From positions 1-60,350 of IMG/VR virus record IMGVR_UViG_3300007735_000768: a stretch of DNA of 60,350 nt; one strand, 5' to 3'. The position numbers and the translations under genes are program-made. Positions 15,439 through 23,557 of the stretch are shown here, piece by piece (the first letter of the stretch is position 1; the number at the start of each line of letters is the position of its first letter). This DNA is from a virus. Under the pieces are notes generated by a model. It worked only from the letters and a program-made list of their open reading frames with translations, was not told where the DNA came from and did not search any database.

Positions 15439-15723
15439 ATGAGTATTGTGGTTAATGACGGCAATAGCACACCGATCAATGTTCATGGCATAGTGATCCA
15501 AAAGAGCCTATCTACGGGTTCAATGGTTACATGGCAAGCATCGGGTGGTTCTGCAACTGGCAAAATTGAACGCATTGTTCGCGAAGGCAGTTTGAACATT
15601 CCTAATTCTAAATTTACAATCAACGCAGAAAAAGATGACCCTGCGGTTTTGATCAGAGTTTATCGTGACGGCAAACCAACGGATACTTTGGTCGGTCATA
15701 AAATGTCTACTTTAAAAGGTTAA
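15439..15723 (+). CDS. Tudor-like (DUF2945-type) protein with a shared N-terminal tag
   Basis: 94 residues. Residues 1-16 (MSIVVNDGNSTPINVH) are nearly the same as the start of the next protein. Residues about 27-94 read GSMVTWQASGGSATGKIERIVREG, then KDDPAVLIRVYRDGKPTDTLVGHKMSTL, matching the small beta-barrel of hypervirulence-associated Tudor/DUF2945 proteins. The role is unknown; a virion-associated decoration or DNA-protein contact is possible. Confidence 0.75.
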   Translation: MSIVVNDGNSTPINVHGIVIQKSLSTGSMVTWQASGGSATGKIERIVREGSLNIPNSKFTINAEKDDPAVLIRVYRDGKPTDTLVGHKMSTLKG

Positions 15724-15725
15724 CT

Positions 15726-16160
15726 ATGAGCATTGTTATCAATGATGGCAACACAGCCCCAGTAGCGGTTCATCGTGAAGCGGCAAAGGCGGCATGCCCT
15801 ACTGCAACAAAAGACATTGCCGTAAATCTTGCTCATCGAGGCAAAGCGATCAAGACAGCCGCTTATGGTCCTTTAAATCCATCAGAACCAAACAATGAGT
15901 TTTGGCAAGCAAAGGCTGATAACTGGGATATTTCAATTGCTGAGGCAAAGACATCTCGTTGTGGCAATTGCGCGGCTTTCATTCAAACAAAGCAAATGCT
16001 TGACTGCATCGATGCAGGGTTATCCGCTGGCGATTCCAACTCAGAAAACGCGTGGGATACGATCAAGGCTGGTAATCTTGGCTACTGCGAAGCATTTGAC
16101 TTCAAGTGCGCAAGTAAAAGAACTTGCGACGCATGGATAGCGGGGGGACCTGTAAAATGA
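15726..16160 (+). CDS. Cysteine-rich head-region protein with a shared N-terminal tag
   Basis: 144 residues. The first 16 (MSIVINDGNTAPVAVH) repeat those of the preceding protein. The body has EFWQAKADNWDISIAEAKTSRCGNCAAF, MLDCID, LGYCEAFDFKCASKRTCDAW, six cysteines spaced like a metal or Fe-S site. Similar Cys-rich proteins occur in many marine and freshwater phages and are sometimes annotated high-potential iron-sulfur-like. I do not think the cofactor is established. Confidence 0.72.
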   Translation: MSIVINDGNTAPVAVHREAAKAACPTATKDIAVNLAHRGKAIKTAAYGPLNPSEPNNEFWQAKADNWDISIAEAKTSRCGNCAAFIQTKQMLDCIDAGLSAGDSNSENAWDTIKAGNLGYCEAFDFKCASKRTCDAWIAGGPVK

Positions 16161-16351
16161 GTATTAAAAGCACTAAGTTGCGCAAGTATCTAACTGTTCC
16201 TGTTCTACATTCATCAGGAAAGCGCAAGAACTTAATCGTTAAGACGATCACAGATCAGAACACATTTACTGTTGGCACATACAAAGGCACAACAGCATCA
16301 GTTACTCGTCAGACACCTTCAACAAAGAATGGCACAGTCTTCATCGACTAA
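16157..16351 (+). CDS. Small beta-rich protein, paralogue A
   Basis: 64 residues; ATG in a 4-base overlap, behind GGGGGGA. The part LIVKTITDQNTFTVGTYKGTTASVTR is clearly related to AIVKTVTDQNTLTVSVGKGTAFSVTR in the next gene. Short beta proteins in this position are probably virion decoration subunits (inference). Confidence 0.75.
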   Translation: MSIKSTKLRKYLTVPVLHSSGKRKNLIVKTITDQNTFTVGTYKGTTASVTRQTPSTKNGTVFID

Positions 16352-16356
16352 TTCTT

Positions 16357-16542
16357 ATGGCAAAAACCATTCAGGTTGGAACCGCGCTTCATGTCAAGAC
16401 AACTGCTGGCAGAATTCGTCATGCAATTGTTAAAACAGTTACTGATCAAAACACTTTAACTGTTAGCGTAGGCAAAGGAACAGCGTTCTCTGTAACTCGC
16501 GCATCATCGACTGTTACTCGCGGCACTCAATTTAACCAGTAA
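16357..16542 (+). CDS. Small beta-rich protein, paralogue B
   Basis: 61 residues, a tandem paralogue of the preceding gene sharing the VKT-TDQNT-TV and KGT-SVTR segments and the same length. The pair arose by local duplication. Probably a structural decoration protein; function not shown. Confidence 0.75.
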   Translation: MAKTIQVGTALHVKTTAGRIRHAIVKTVTDQNTLTVSVGKGTAFSVTRASSTVTRGTQFNQ

Positions 16543-16543
16543 C

Positions 16544-17098
16544 ATGACTAACCCCAACCGCATTTCAAACGGCGAGGTTATTGCTCGCAAGTATATTTCT
16601 CGAACAGGTTACAAGTTCGGTGATGATACTTACCAAGAAACCGCCATGGGTTTACTAACGCGTTGGACACCTAACTTTTCTGCAACAGGTTTGACTTATA
16701 CAGGAACAGGCGAAACGCACCCGACCTACAACAGTTACTATGTTAAGCATCTTCAAATGGTGACATTTATTATTAAAGTCAACCTATCAACAGTTACTAA
16801 TTTTGGCACAGGGCAATTCAGCGTTGAACTTCCCTTTTTACCTTTAAACGGATTTGCAAGTCATTTCCCTGCATGGTGCTGGGTTGACCCGACGCAACCC
16901 GCAGACGAATTAAACGGGCATATAGTCCTACAAGCCGATCATCTACCTAATACCAAAACCCTTGACTTGCATTGGTATCAGGCAACCACAGCCGCCCCAA
17001 AACCTATTATAGAAAAGTTATTTGTTCAAGGCGATCCCGTCACTTTGACAACCAGTTCCTTGTTGTATATCAACGGCACTTATATTTCAAACGAATAG
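16544..17098 (+). CDS. Beta-rich virion protein, possibly a head fibre or spike
   Basis: 184 residues, starting one base after the previous stop. No helix-rich parts; many aromatic and Thr residues (GLTYTGTGETHPTYNSYYVKHLQMVTF, FSVELPFLPLNGFASHFPAWCW). This composition suits a jelly-roll or fibre head domain. Situated between decoration-like genes and scaffold, it could decorate the capsid. No named family. Confidence 0.65.
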   Translation: MTNPNRISNGEVIARKYISRTGYKFGDDTYQETAMGLLTRWTPNFSATGLTYTGTGETHPTYNSYYVKHLQMVTFIIKVNLSTVTNFGTGQFSVELPFLPLNGFASHFPAWCWVDPTQPADELNGHIVLQADHLPNTKTLDLHWYQATTAAPKPIIEKLFVQGDPVTLTTSSLLYINGTYISNE

Positions 17099-17102
17099 AG
17101 TT

Positions 17103-17207
17103 ATGGGACACGCGTTTCAAGCACAATTTCCTCAACCATATGTTAGCCTTTTACTACCGAAATTTGGGCTGACCTCTATGGTTGAGGTAGGCGTAAAAAC
17201 CAAATAG
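17103..17207 (+). CDS. Possible 34-aa protein
   Basis: An open frame MGHAFQAQFPQPYVSLLLPKF... fills the gap between two real genes, starting 5 bases after the previous stop, and ends just before the GGGGTAAGGAG site of scaffold. Its ribosome site is weak. Coding is possible, not certain. Confidence 0.35.
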   Translation: MGHAFQAQFPQPYVSLLLPKFGLTSMVEVGVKTK

Positions 17208-17222
17208 GGGTAAGGAGAAATT

Positions 17223-18098
17223 ATGGCGAAAGCACCAAAGATGGTTCGCCTTTCAATCGATGAAACTAGCGGCGTTGATCACCCTGCACATTTAACCGAA
17301 GGTTGGATGATCATGAAATCAGCAAGTGTTGATGAAATCGATGCCGTAATTGATTCTTTAACCGAAACACAAACTCAATCATCAAAGGAGGACTCAGTGT
17401 CTAATGAGAATGAAGTTGTAACTGAGGACGCAGTTGTAGCCGAGGCGCCAGTCGCAGAAGCAACAGAAACTGAGTCACCAGCAGACGACAAAGACGCAAA
17501 GATCGCCGAACTTGAAGCCGAATTAGAAAAGGCTAAGAAGATGCCACCATTCATGTCTCCTGACAAGATGGACGGCGAAAGCGATGAAGAATACAAGAAG
17601 CGCATGAAGAAGATGGAAGAAGAAAAGGCAATGAAGAAGTCTGAGGACACAGTTGAGAAGTCAATTGAATCCGTAGAAAAAGCATTTGCATTTGAAAAAG
17701 CACGCGCTGACGAAGCGGTTGCACTTCTCCAAAAAGAACGCAATGAGCGCGCAGATGCAGAAGCCATTGCTAAAGCAAAGAATTGGAGCAACCTTCCACT
17801 AGATGCGGAAAAAGTTGGTCCAGCACTTCGTCAATTGTCACTAATTAACGAAGACCTAGCAAAAAGCATTGAAGGCATTCTTGAAGCCGTCAACGCACAA
17901 GCACAAACATCAAATCTATTTGCGGAAATCGGCAAGTCAGTCGATGCAGGAACAGACGCTTACTCACGCATGACAGCGCTCGCTAAGGCGGCAGTTGAAT
18001 CAGGTGTTGCGAAGTCAATGGAACAGGCAATGGCAGATGTAGCGATCGCAAACGCAGATCTCTATTCACAGTATCTAACCGAGAAGGGTGCTAAGTAA
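17223..18098 (+). CDS. Capsid scaffolding protein
   Basis: 291 residues. The N-terminus (VRLSIDETSGVDHPAHLTEGWMIMKSA) looks like the tail of actinophage prohead proteases. Residues 60-180 are acidic then highly charged coiled coil (IAELEAELEKAKK, KRMKKMEEEKAMKK), and a C-terminal helical part (NADLYSQYLTEKGAK) could bind the capsid protein. That layout is typical of phage scaffolds. An internal GTG at 17397 behind a perfect AAAGGAGG suggests a second, shorter product. Located just before decoration and major capsid genes, as expected. Confidence 0.8.
   Translation: MAKAPKMVRLSIDETSGVDHPAHLTEGWMIMKSASVDEIDAVIDSLTETQTQSSKEDSVSNENEVVTEDAVVAEAPVAEATETESPADDKDAKIAELEAELEKAKKMPPFMSPDKMDGESDEEYKKRMKKMEEEKAMKKSEDTVEKSIESVEKAFAFEKARADEAVALLQKERNERADAEAIAKAKNWSNLPLDAEKVGPALRQLSLINEDLAKSIEGILEAVNAQAQTSNLFAEIGKSVDAGTDAYSRMTALAKAAVESGVAKSMEQAMADVAIANADLYSQYLTEKGAK
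17384..17399 (+). promoter_or_regulatory. Internal ribosome site and in-frame GTG inside the scaffold gene
   Basis: AAAGGAGG at 17384-17391, 5 bases before GTG at 17397, in the scaffold frame (Val59). Initiation here would make a 233-residue protein without the N-terminal 58 residues. Nested in-frame scaffold starts are known, for example lambda Nu3 within C. Confidence 0.5.
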
Positions 18099-18100
18099 AA

Positions 18101-18493
18101 ATGGCATACGAATTTAGTAATTACAGCGTAAAGGTAACCCTCGTCGCAGGTGCTGACCTTTCTGCTTTGCAGTACTACTTCGTCAAGTTGAATTCATCAG
18201 GTCAAGCAGTCGCATGCGCGGCGGCAACTGATGTTCCAGTTGGCGTATTACAGAACGCACCAACATCAGGACAGGAAGCAGAAGTCCTAGTTGTTGGCGG
18301 CACAAAGATTGTTGCAGGAGCGGCTATTACTCTCCCATCAGCAATCGGAACAGGTGCAACAGGCAAGGCTGTTGCTCTCGCAACAACAGACACAACCAAG
18401 TATGTAGTTGGCTCATTGATTACAGCATCAGCCGCAGATGGAAACATCGTGACTGCTGTTGTTAACTGCGCTAACGCAACACGAGCAAACTAA
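18101..18493 (+). CDS. Head decoration protein (DUF2190-like)
   Basis: 130 residues, nearly all small and beta-forming: VKVTLVAGADLSALQYYFVKLNSSGQAV, VPVGVLQNAPTSGQEAEVLVVGGTKIVAGAAIT, then a C-terminal strand region. This matches the DUF2190/capsid-cement type that sits just before major capsid protein in many phages and stabilises the shell. Confidence 0.8.
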   Translation: MAYEFSNYSVKVTLVAGADLSALQYYFVKLNSSGQAVACAAATDVPVGVLQNAPTSGQEAEVLVVGGTKIVAGAAITLPSAIGTGATGKAVALATTDTTKYVVGSLITASAADGNIVTAVVNCANATRAN

Positions 18494-18507
18494 GGGGAGC
18501 GACTTAA

Positions 18508-19485
18508 ATGCCACAACCAAATGTAAATAGCACACACATTGATGCTATTCTCACAAACATTTCTGTTGCTTATCTACAAAAGCAGGACAACTTTATCGCT
18601 GATAAGGTTTTCCCTGTAATTCCAGTAGATAAGAAATCGAACAAGTATTTCGTCTACACAAAGAATGACTGGTTCCGCGATGAGGCACAACGCCGCGCCG
18701 ATGCAACCGAGTCTGCTGGTAGCGGATACTCACTCACAACAGCAACTTACAACACAGATGTCTTTGCATTCCACAAGGATGTAGGCGATCAGACAGTTGC
18801 TAACTCAGATGCACCATTGAACCCACTTCGCGAAGCCGCAGAATTCGTTACACAGCGTCTATTGCTTCGTCGTGAATTGCAGTTCGTATCTGACTTCTTC
18901 ACCACAGGTGTATGGGGAACAGATGTAACAGGTGTTGCAGGTTCACCATCAACAGGCGAAACAAAGCAGTGGTCAGATTACTCAGCATCAGACCCAATCA
19001 ATGACATCGAAGCGGCAAAGGCGTCAATCCTTTCAACAACAGGTATCGAGGCAAACACACTCGTTCTTGGTTACGATGTATTCCGTCAGTTGAAGAATCA
19101 CCCTGACCTAGTTGATCGCATCAAGTACACATCTTCACAGACCATCACAACCGACATGCTCGCGGCAATGTTTGACATTCCACGCGTTATGGTTGCAAAG
19201 GCTGTAAAGGCAACAAACAACGAAGGTGCCGCTGGCGCATACTCATTTGCTTATGGCAAGGGCGCGCTACTTTGCAATGTCGCAACAAACCCAGGAGTTC
19301 TAACTCCTTCTGCTGGATACCAGTTCTCATGGACTGGCGTTTCAGGCGGTCTTGGTGCAAACATTGGAACATCTTCATTCCGTATGGAGTCAATCAAGGC
19401 AACTCGTGTCGAGGCTGAAATGGCATTTGACAACAAGGTAGTTGCTAACGATCTTGGCTACTTCTGGAACACAATCGTTGCTTAA
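18508..19485 (+). CDS. Major capsid protein
   Basis: 325 residues. The block YLQKQDNFIADKVFPVIPVDKKSNKYFVYTKNDWFRDEAQRRA is the N-terminal arm and start of the HK97-type fold seen in many environmental phage capsid proteins; EFVTQRLLLRRELQFVSDFF is the long spine helix; TLVLGYDVFRQLKNHPDLVDRIKYT is the conserved P/A domain segment. Strong GGGGAG ribosome site, and a terminator follows, consistent with very high expression. It forms the icosahedral shell with the protein at 18101. Confidence 0.92.
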   Translation: MPQPNVNSTHIDAILTNISVAYLQKQDNFIADKVFPVIPVDKKSNKYFVYTKNDWFRDEAQRRADATESAGSGYSLTTATYNTDVFAFHKDVGDQTVANSDAPLNPLREAAEFVTQRLLLRRELQFVSDFFTTGVWGTDVTGVAGSPSTGETKQWSDYSASDPINDIEAAKASILSTTGIEANTLVLGYDVFRQLKNHPDLVDRIKYTSSQTITTDMLAAMFDIPRVMVAKAVKATNNEGAAGAYSFAYGKGALLCNVATNPGVLTPSAGYQFSWTGVSGGLGANIGTSSFRMESIKATRVEAEMAFDNKVVANDLGYFWNTIVA

Positions 19486-19498
19486 TTAACTTGATTAG

Positions 19499-19526
19499 GA
19501 GGGGAGAGCAGAAATGTTCTCCCCTT
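19499..19526 (+). terminator. Intrinsic terminator after the capsid gene
   Basis: AGGGGAGA (19500-19507) pairs with TCTCCCCT (19518-19525), with an outer G-U pair, a 10-base loop and TTCTTTC after it. Partial read-through is expected because more virion genes follow in the same direction. Confidence 0.75.
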
Positions 19527-19547
19527 CTTTCATAGATAAGGAAAATA

Positions 19548-19736
19548 ATGAAAGTCAAAATCCTCAAGGCATTTGTTGTAGACGGAAAGATGTTGGAAGT
19601 CGGATCAATTCATGACGCATCATCTTGGAGAAATGTTAAGACGCTAGAAGGATCGCGCTACATTGCGCCGATCTATTACACAAGCGAAAACGAAACAAAC
19701 AAAGAAACCAAACCTTCTGCCGTAAAAAAGGCATAA
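19548..19736 (+). CDS. Small virion-region protein, 62 aa
   Basis: Begins MKVKILKAFVVDGKMLEVGS, a small beta domain like the head-tail joining or capsid-associated small proteins that follow capsid genes in siphophages, with a Lys/Glu-rich tail. Ribosome site AAGGAAAATA. A weaker hairpin (GGGCG with CGCCC, about 19756-19778) lies between it and the next gene. Confidence 0.65.
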   Translation: MKVKILKAFVVDGKMLEVGSIHDASSWRNVKTLEGSRYIAPIYYTSENETNKETKPSAVKKA

Positions 19737-19796
19737 AGGAAGTAAGATTGGGGGGCGTGGAGTAATCTGCGCCCTTTAATCATTTAAGGAGCAGTC

Positions 19797-20369
19797 GTGG
19801 CAATTCCAGCAAACCTCAGCCTTGTAACAGTTACAGGCACATACATCGATATTAGCGGTGTTCCTATTGCTGGACAGGTTAAATTCACCCCACGCGCAGT
19901 TCTTCGAAATGTTACTTCAAATGTGATTCTTGTTAACTCAACGATCGTAGTCACACTTGATGCTAACGGCTCATTCTCACAGCAACTTGTAGCAACAGAT
20001 GACAATGACGCATCACCAATCAACTTCACATACTTTGTAGAAGAAGCATTCGTAGGCGGTCGCCAATTCGATATTTTGCTTCCTGCGGCAACTGCAACAA
20101 TTGATCTTGCAGATGTTTCTCCTGCTATTGCGAACGACGGCACAGGCGCACTTTATATTAGCGCGGCAGAATTCAATGATTATGAGGCGCGATTAACTAT
20201 TGTTGAAGGCAAGGCGGGTGCGGTAGAAACATATCTTGCAAGCCTACAAAGTGCGCTCGCAACTGCTATTACTAATTCAAACAACGCTCGCGCATTAGTT
20301 AACTCATATGTCACCTCTATTGGCAATATAGGAGATAACGGAATCCTTTATCCTTCAAGGGCGTTCTAA
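19797..20369 (+). CDS. Fibre/decoration protein with a beta-sandwich N-terminus, paralogue A
   Basis: 190 residues from a GTG start behind AAGGAGCAGTC. Residues about 5-110 (LSLVTVTGTYIDISGVPIAGQVKFTP, FTYFVEEAFVGGRQFDILLP) form an immunoglobulin-like domain with a clear homologue in the next protein. The C-terminal part is a helical stalk (EARLTIVEGKAGAVETYLASLQSAL). Probably a virion fibre; the location after capsid and before connectors suggests either head fibres or tail fibres. Confidence 0.72.
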   Translation: MAIPANLSLVTVTGTYIDISGVPIAGQVKFTPRAVLRNVTSNVILVNSTIVVTLDANGSFSQQLVATDDNDASPINFTYFVEEAFVGGRQFDILLPAATATIDLADVSPAIANDGTGALYISAAEFNDYEARLTIVEGKAGAVETYLASLQSALATAITNSNNARALVNSYVTSIGNIGDNGILYPSRAF

Positions 20370-21442
20370 TGGCACTTCCATTAAACATTACTCAAATCAC
20401 TTTGACGGGTCAGTATCTTAATTTTCAAGGTCAAGCGATCGATGGTCAAGTAAAGATTTATCCATCGCAGGTATTGATCGACTCAGCCGCCGATCGCATC
20501 ATCATTCCTTCAACGATCACAGTTGACTTAGTTGCAGGTGCGTTCAGCGTAAGCGTTCCGATTACAAATGATCCCGATGTTAACCCTTTAAACTATTACT
20601 ACTACTTTGAAGAATCGTTTGAGGGTGGTCGCACTTACATCATTTCATTACCTGCAAGCCTCGGCGCATCTGTTGACATATCCGACCTTCGAACCGATCA
20701 ATCAATTGTTGAATACATTCAACCGATCGCCTATCAACTATGGCCGCCTCTCCAAATACGAACACAGGATCTTGAAACCGACTACATCAATGCAACAAAT
20801 CCCGCAACAACTTTGCCAATTCCGGGAACTTATCAATGGCTCTATCTTTACTTCGATACCTATGCTTCAATGGCAAGCACATGGGCAACATACGCGAGCG
20901 CGGTCAATCCAAATCTTGTTTTAACTAACGCTCGGGTTGGTCAAATCTATGATCGTATGACCCGCCTTAATAATTACTCAGCAACCACAACCGACTTGCG
21001 CGAAACAACAAATTTGGGCGTTGTAAGTCGCACAGGATATAACGCGGTTGCGGCAAAGTTTGGAACATACACAGCAGTCGCGGCTCAGTATGTCAATTAT
21101 GCCGCGCTCGCGTCAGCAACATTTACTTGGTCATATGCGCAAGTCGGAACGCTTATTGGAAACATTGGCAATGCCCTTACGGGAACCGATCGCACCGAAT
21201 ACGCAAGCCTTACCGATCCATTGCTCAGTTTAACAACAACCAAAACAGGTAACGATTATGGTGCTTTGACTTTGTCAGGTCTTACAAACGAGCAAGCCGC
21301 AGGTGCGTTTGCGACATACGGCGCACTTGCCGCTGGGTCGTTTTCTATTACAGTTCGCGATTGGGCTGATAGACTAAGAACTGCGGCTAATCGTCCTTCA
21401 CCGCTACTTACAAGGAGTTATGAGTATGGCATTAACATATAA
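20369..21442 (+). CDS. Fibre/decoration protein, paralogue B
   Basis: 357 residues; 1-base overlap with paralogue A. Its N-terminal 110 residues (ITQITLTGQYLNFQGQAIDGQVKIYP, YYYYFEESFEGGRTYIISLP) duplicate the Ig-like domain of the gene before. The rest is Tyr-, Ala- and Thr-rich with recurring FGTYTAVAAQYVNYAALA-like units, likely a repetitive shaft. Receptor binding is possible, not shown. Confidence 0.72.
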   Translation: MALPLNITQITLTGQYLNFQGQAIDGQVKIYPSQVLIDSAADRIIIPSTITVDLVAGAFSVSVPITNDPDVNPLNYYYYFEESFEGGRTYIISLPASLGASVDISDLRTDQSIVEYIQPIAYQLWPPLQIRTQDLETDYINATNPATTLPIPGTYQWLYLYFDTYASMASTWATYASAVNPNLVLTNARVGQIYDRMTRLNNYSATTTDLRETTNLGVVSRTGYNAVAAKFGTYTAVAAQYVNYAALASATFTWSYAQVGTLIGNIGNALTGTDRTEYASLTDPLLSLTTTKTGNDYGALTLSGLTNEQAAGAFATYGALAAGSFSITVRDWADRLRTAANRPSPLLTRSYEYGINI

Positions 21443-21755
21443 AGTCCTAGGACAATCTGCCCCTGCCGCCGCAACGCTCACAGATATTTATACTGTTCCA
21501 TCTGCAACCTACGCGATCATCAACTCCGTAGTTGTTTGCAATACAGGATCAAGTTCAACAACATTTCGTGTTTCAGTCGCCAAAGATGGCGCGGCTGATA
21601 CCCTTGCTCAATATGTTGCTCGCGAAGTAATTATCAACGGCAATTCAACAACAGAACTAGCGTTAGGTATAACGATGGACGCGGCAGATGTATTAAGAGT
21701 TTATTCAACATCTGGTAGCCTTTCATTTAATGCCTTTGGCGTAGAGATCGTTTAG
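21426..21755 (+). CDS. Small beta-structured virion protein
   Basis: About 109 residues; ATG at 21426 is 8 bases after GGAG (21414-21417), while ATG 21420 is only 2 away. IYTVPSATYAIINSVVVCNTGSSSTTFRVSVA and TTELALGITMDAADVLRVYS define a jelly-roll-like domain related to the protein at 22301. Overlaps the preceding gene. Probably an oligomeric fibre tip or decoration. Confidence 0.7.
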   Translation: MALTYKVLGQSAPAAATLTDIYTVPSATYAIINSVVVCNTGSSSTTFRVSVAKDGAADTLAQYVAREVIINGNSTTELALGITMDAADVLRVYSTSGSLSFNAFGVEIV

Positions 21756-21764
21756 GAGATATAG

Positions 21765-22253
21765 ATGCCAACAACATCAGGCGGGTTAAGATACCCAGCG
21801 TCAACAGATGCGATCAATATTCCATTGGATATGGCAAATCTTGCCAACGATGTTCAGACATACATCAACGCTAACGCCTTGACAACTACTGGAACCTACA
21901 CCCTAACAAACAAAAAAATTGGTTCAACAGGTCTTGGTTGGACAGGATCATCGGGACAAACAACTTTCACAACAACACTTCAAGCGACTATTCCAACAGG
22001 CAACAACACAGTCACTATTCCCAACGCCTCAGGAACTATCTCTCTAATTTCATTAGCGGAAACACTTTCCAACAAGACATTCCAGAATCAAATTTCGATC
22101 AATGGCTCCGCATCGGGAACAGCGATCATCACAGCCCCAAATACCGCAGGAACTCCCACCCTAACCCTTCCTACAACAACAGGCACACTTGCCATTGTTG
22201 ACGATATTGGTCAAGGAGAAATGCTCGTCGTAATGGGAGTTTACGGCGGTTAA
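21765..22253 (+). CDS. Fibre-like protein with Thr-rich repeats
   Basis: 162 residues. The start (TTSGGLRYPASTDAINIPLDMANLANDVQTYI) is a common attachment motif of phage fibre proteins, and the body is a low-complexity beta series (TTTGTYTLTNKKIGSTGLGWTG, ETLSNKTFQNQISINGSASGTAIITAP). Such sequences form trimeric shafts. Virion fibre is the best call. Confidence 0.72.
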   Translation: MPTTSGGLRYPASTDAINIPLDMANLANDVQTYINANALTTTGTYTLTNKKIGSTGLGWTGSSGQTTFTTTLQATIPTGNNTVTIPNASGTISLISLAETLSNKTFQNQISINGSASGTAIITAPNTAGTPTLTLPTTTGTLAIVDDIGQGEMLVVMGVYGG

Positions 22254-22300
22254 TCAAACCTTTTATGGCAGAATAAGCCCTAGACGAAAGAGGATAAGAA

Positions 22301-22606
22301 ATGCCAGTTAATACACCGAAGGCACTTGCGCGAGGCGCGTTTGCTACCTCATCTGCAACGCTTTACACAGTTCCTGCATTGACTACCGCGATCATTACAA
22401 ACATTGTGGTCACAAACAGCGCGGCATCATCTGCAACTTTCACCCTCGTTCTAGACGGCGTTGATCTTTTCAAGACAACAACAATTGCCGCTAACTCATC
22501 TGTTGTAATGGACATGAAGCAAGTATTGACAACTACCAAATTGATCACAGGACTTGCATCTGCTGTTACTGTTAACTACCACATTAGTGGAGTGGAGAGC
22601 GTCTAA
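22301..22606 (+). CDS. Small beta-structured virion protein, paralogue of 21426
   Basis: 101 residues. SSATLYTVPALTTAIITNIVVTNSAASSATFTLVLDGV parallels LTDIYTVPSATYAIINSVVVCNTGSSSTTFRVSV in the gene at 21426, so the two are duplicates split by a fibre gene. Likely a fibre or capsid-surface subunit. Confidence 0.7.
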   Translation: MPVNTPKALARGAFATSSATLYTVPALTTAIITNIVVTNSAASSATFTLVLDGVDLFKTTTIAANSSVVMDMKQVLTTTKLITGLASAVTVNYHISGVESV

Positions 22607-22608
22607 TC

Positions 22609-23070
22609 ATGGCAATCAATACTTATCCCGCAGTCGCGTCACCAATTAAATCAATTCAGCGCGGAAGCGCGGCTGGTGCAGGAACAGTAACTATTACTGC
22701 TATTGATATTTCTAAGTCAACAGTAAATGTTTTTGGGTCGGCATCATCAGGAACGGTTGCGGCATCATTTGGTCTTAATGCGCCAGGTTCAGGCAATGTG
22801 CGCCTTCATGGTGTTTCGAGTTACCACCAAAATAACTTTGGTCAAGTTCAAGCGCCTACTGGTGCTACATTTGGTAATACTTGGACCAACTCCAACGGCG
22901 GAAATAACTATTATTGGTATTTTGATACTGCCGTAAACGCGGGTACCGCGCCAACACCTAATGCTGGTTCAAATAATCTTGTAGCCGCAGTTGTGCAAGG
23001 GTATCTTTCAAACTCGACATCGCTAGTCGTATCAGGCGCTTGTCGCTGGGAAGTTGTGGAGTATAACTAA
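22609..23070 (+). CDS. Gly/Asn-rich virion protein
   Basis: 153 residues, beta-rich, with GVSSYHQNNFGQVQAPTGATFGNTWTNSNGG. Starts 2 bases after the previous gene. A surface-exposed adhesin-like domain is plausible. No family recognised. Confidence 0.65.
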   Translation: MAINTYPAVASPIKSIQRGSAAGAGTVTITAIDISKSTVNVFGSASSGTVAASFGLNAPGSGNVRLHGVSSYHQNNFGQVQAPTGATFGNTWTNSNGGNNYYWYFDTAVNAGTAPTPNAGSNNLVAAVVQGYLSNSTSLVVSGACRWEVVEYN

Positions 23071-23498
23071 TGAAATCTTTTATTCAATTACATGATGGTA
23101 TCGGTTTTGCAATTATTCACACAGAAGGCGATGTAGACCATACTGTTACTCCCGATCACATAACCGCAGTTGAAGTTGATTCGGACAATCCAAGTCAATT
23201 TTTAAAAATGAAATATGATGAAAAAACAAAATCATGGTCGCAAGCACCTCTCATTTACTACGGCGAAGTTGATGATCGCGGAAATGTAATTGAAATTCGC
23301 AGAACTTATTTTGTTCACGAAACTGAGGGCATGCCTATTTTGCCAGAAGATTTTGAGCCTAATTGGAAATGGATCAATAATGAATGGGTGAAACCATACA
23401 TTGAAAGCGAAGTTATTGTTTCTGAACTAACCGCACCAACAGAAACAGAAGAAGAAAGAATTGCAAGAGTGACCGCTTTAGGCGGCACCCCTAATTGA
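23070..23498 (+). CDS. Probable fibre-associated protein, 142 aa
   Basis: One-base overlap with the gene before. Acidic, mixed alpha/beta; the segment LPEDFEPNWKWINNEWVKP resembles the C-terminal part of tail-fibre assembly or fibre-base proteins. The last gene of the fibre series before a strong terminator. Confidence 0.6.
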   Translation: MKSFIQLHDGIGFAIIHTEGDVDHTVTPDHITAVEVDSDNPSQFLKMKYDEKTKSWSQAPLIYYGEVDDRGNVIEIRRTYFVHETEGMPILPEDFEPNWKWINNEWVKPYIESEVIVSELTAPTETEEERIARVTALGGTPN

Positions 23499-23521
23499 CA
23501 TTCAGCATCAAATAAAAGATG

Positions 23522-23556
23522 ATAGCGTCTATCTTACATCAAAAGATAGGCGCTAT
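23522..23556 (+). terminator. Terminator/attenuator hairpin before the inserted island
   Basis: ATAGCGTCTATCTT (23522-23535) pairs with AAGATAGGCGCTAT (23543-23556) over 14 bp with one G-U and a 7-base loop, then ATGTTTTTT. It would end transcription of the fibre genes. The next start codon lies at its foot, so it can also hide that gene's ribosome site. Confidence 0.75.
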
Positions 23557-23557
23557 T

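Noticed and set aside
17375-17791. 138-residue minus-strand frame under the scaffold gene
   Set aside because: Ser/Phe/Ala-rich composition is the mirror of Glu/Lys/Ala codons in the coiled coil; no start site and no family.
23519-23557. Upstream ATG at 23519 as start of the first island gene
   Set aside because: It would place 13 codons through the terminator stem; the ATG at 23558 begins exactly where homology-like sequence (MFFKKKEPVITF, compare MFNKKPIIEF in the sister gene) starts.
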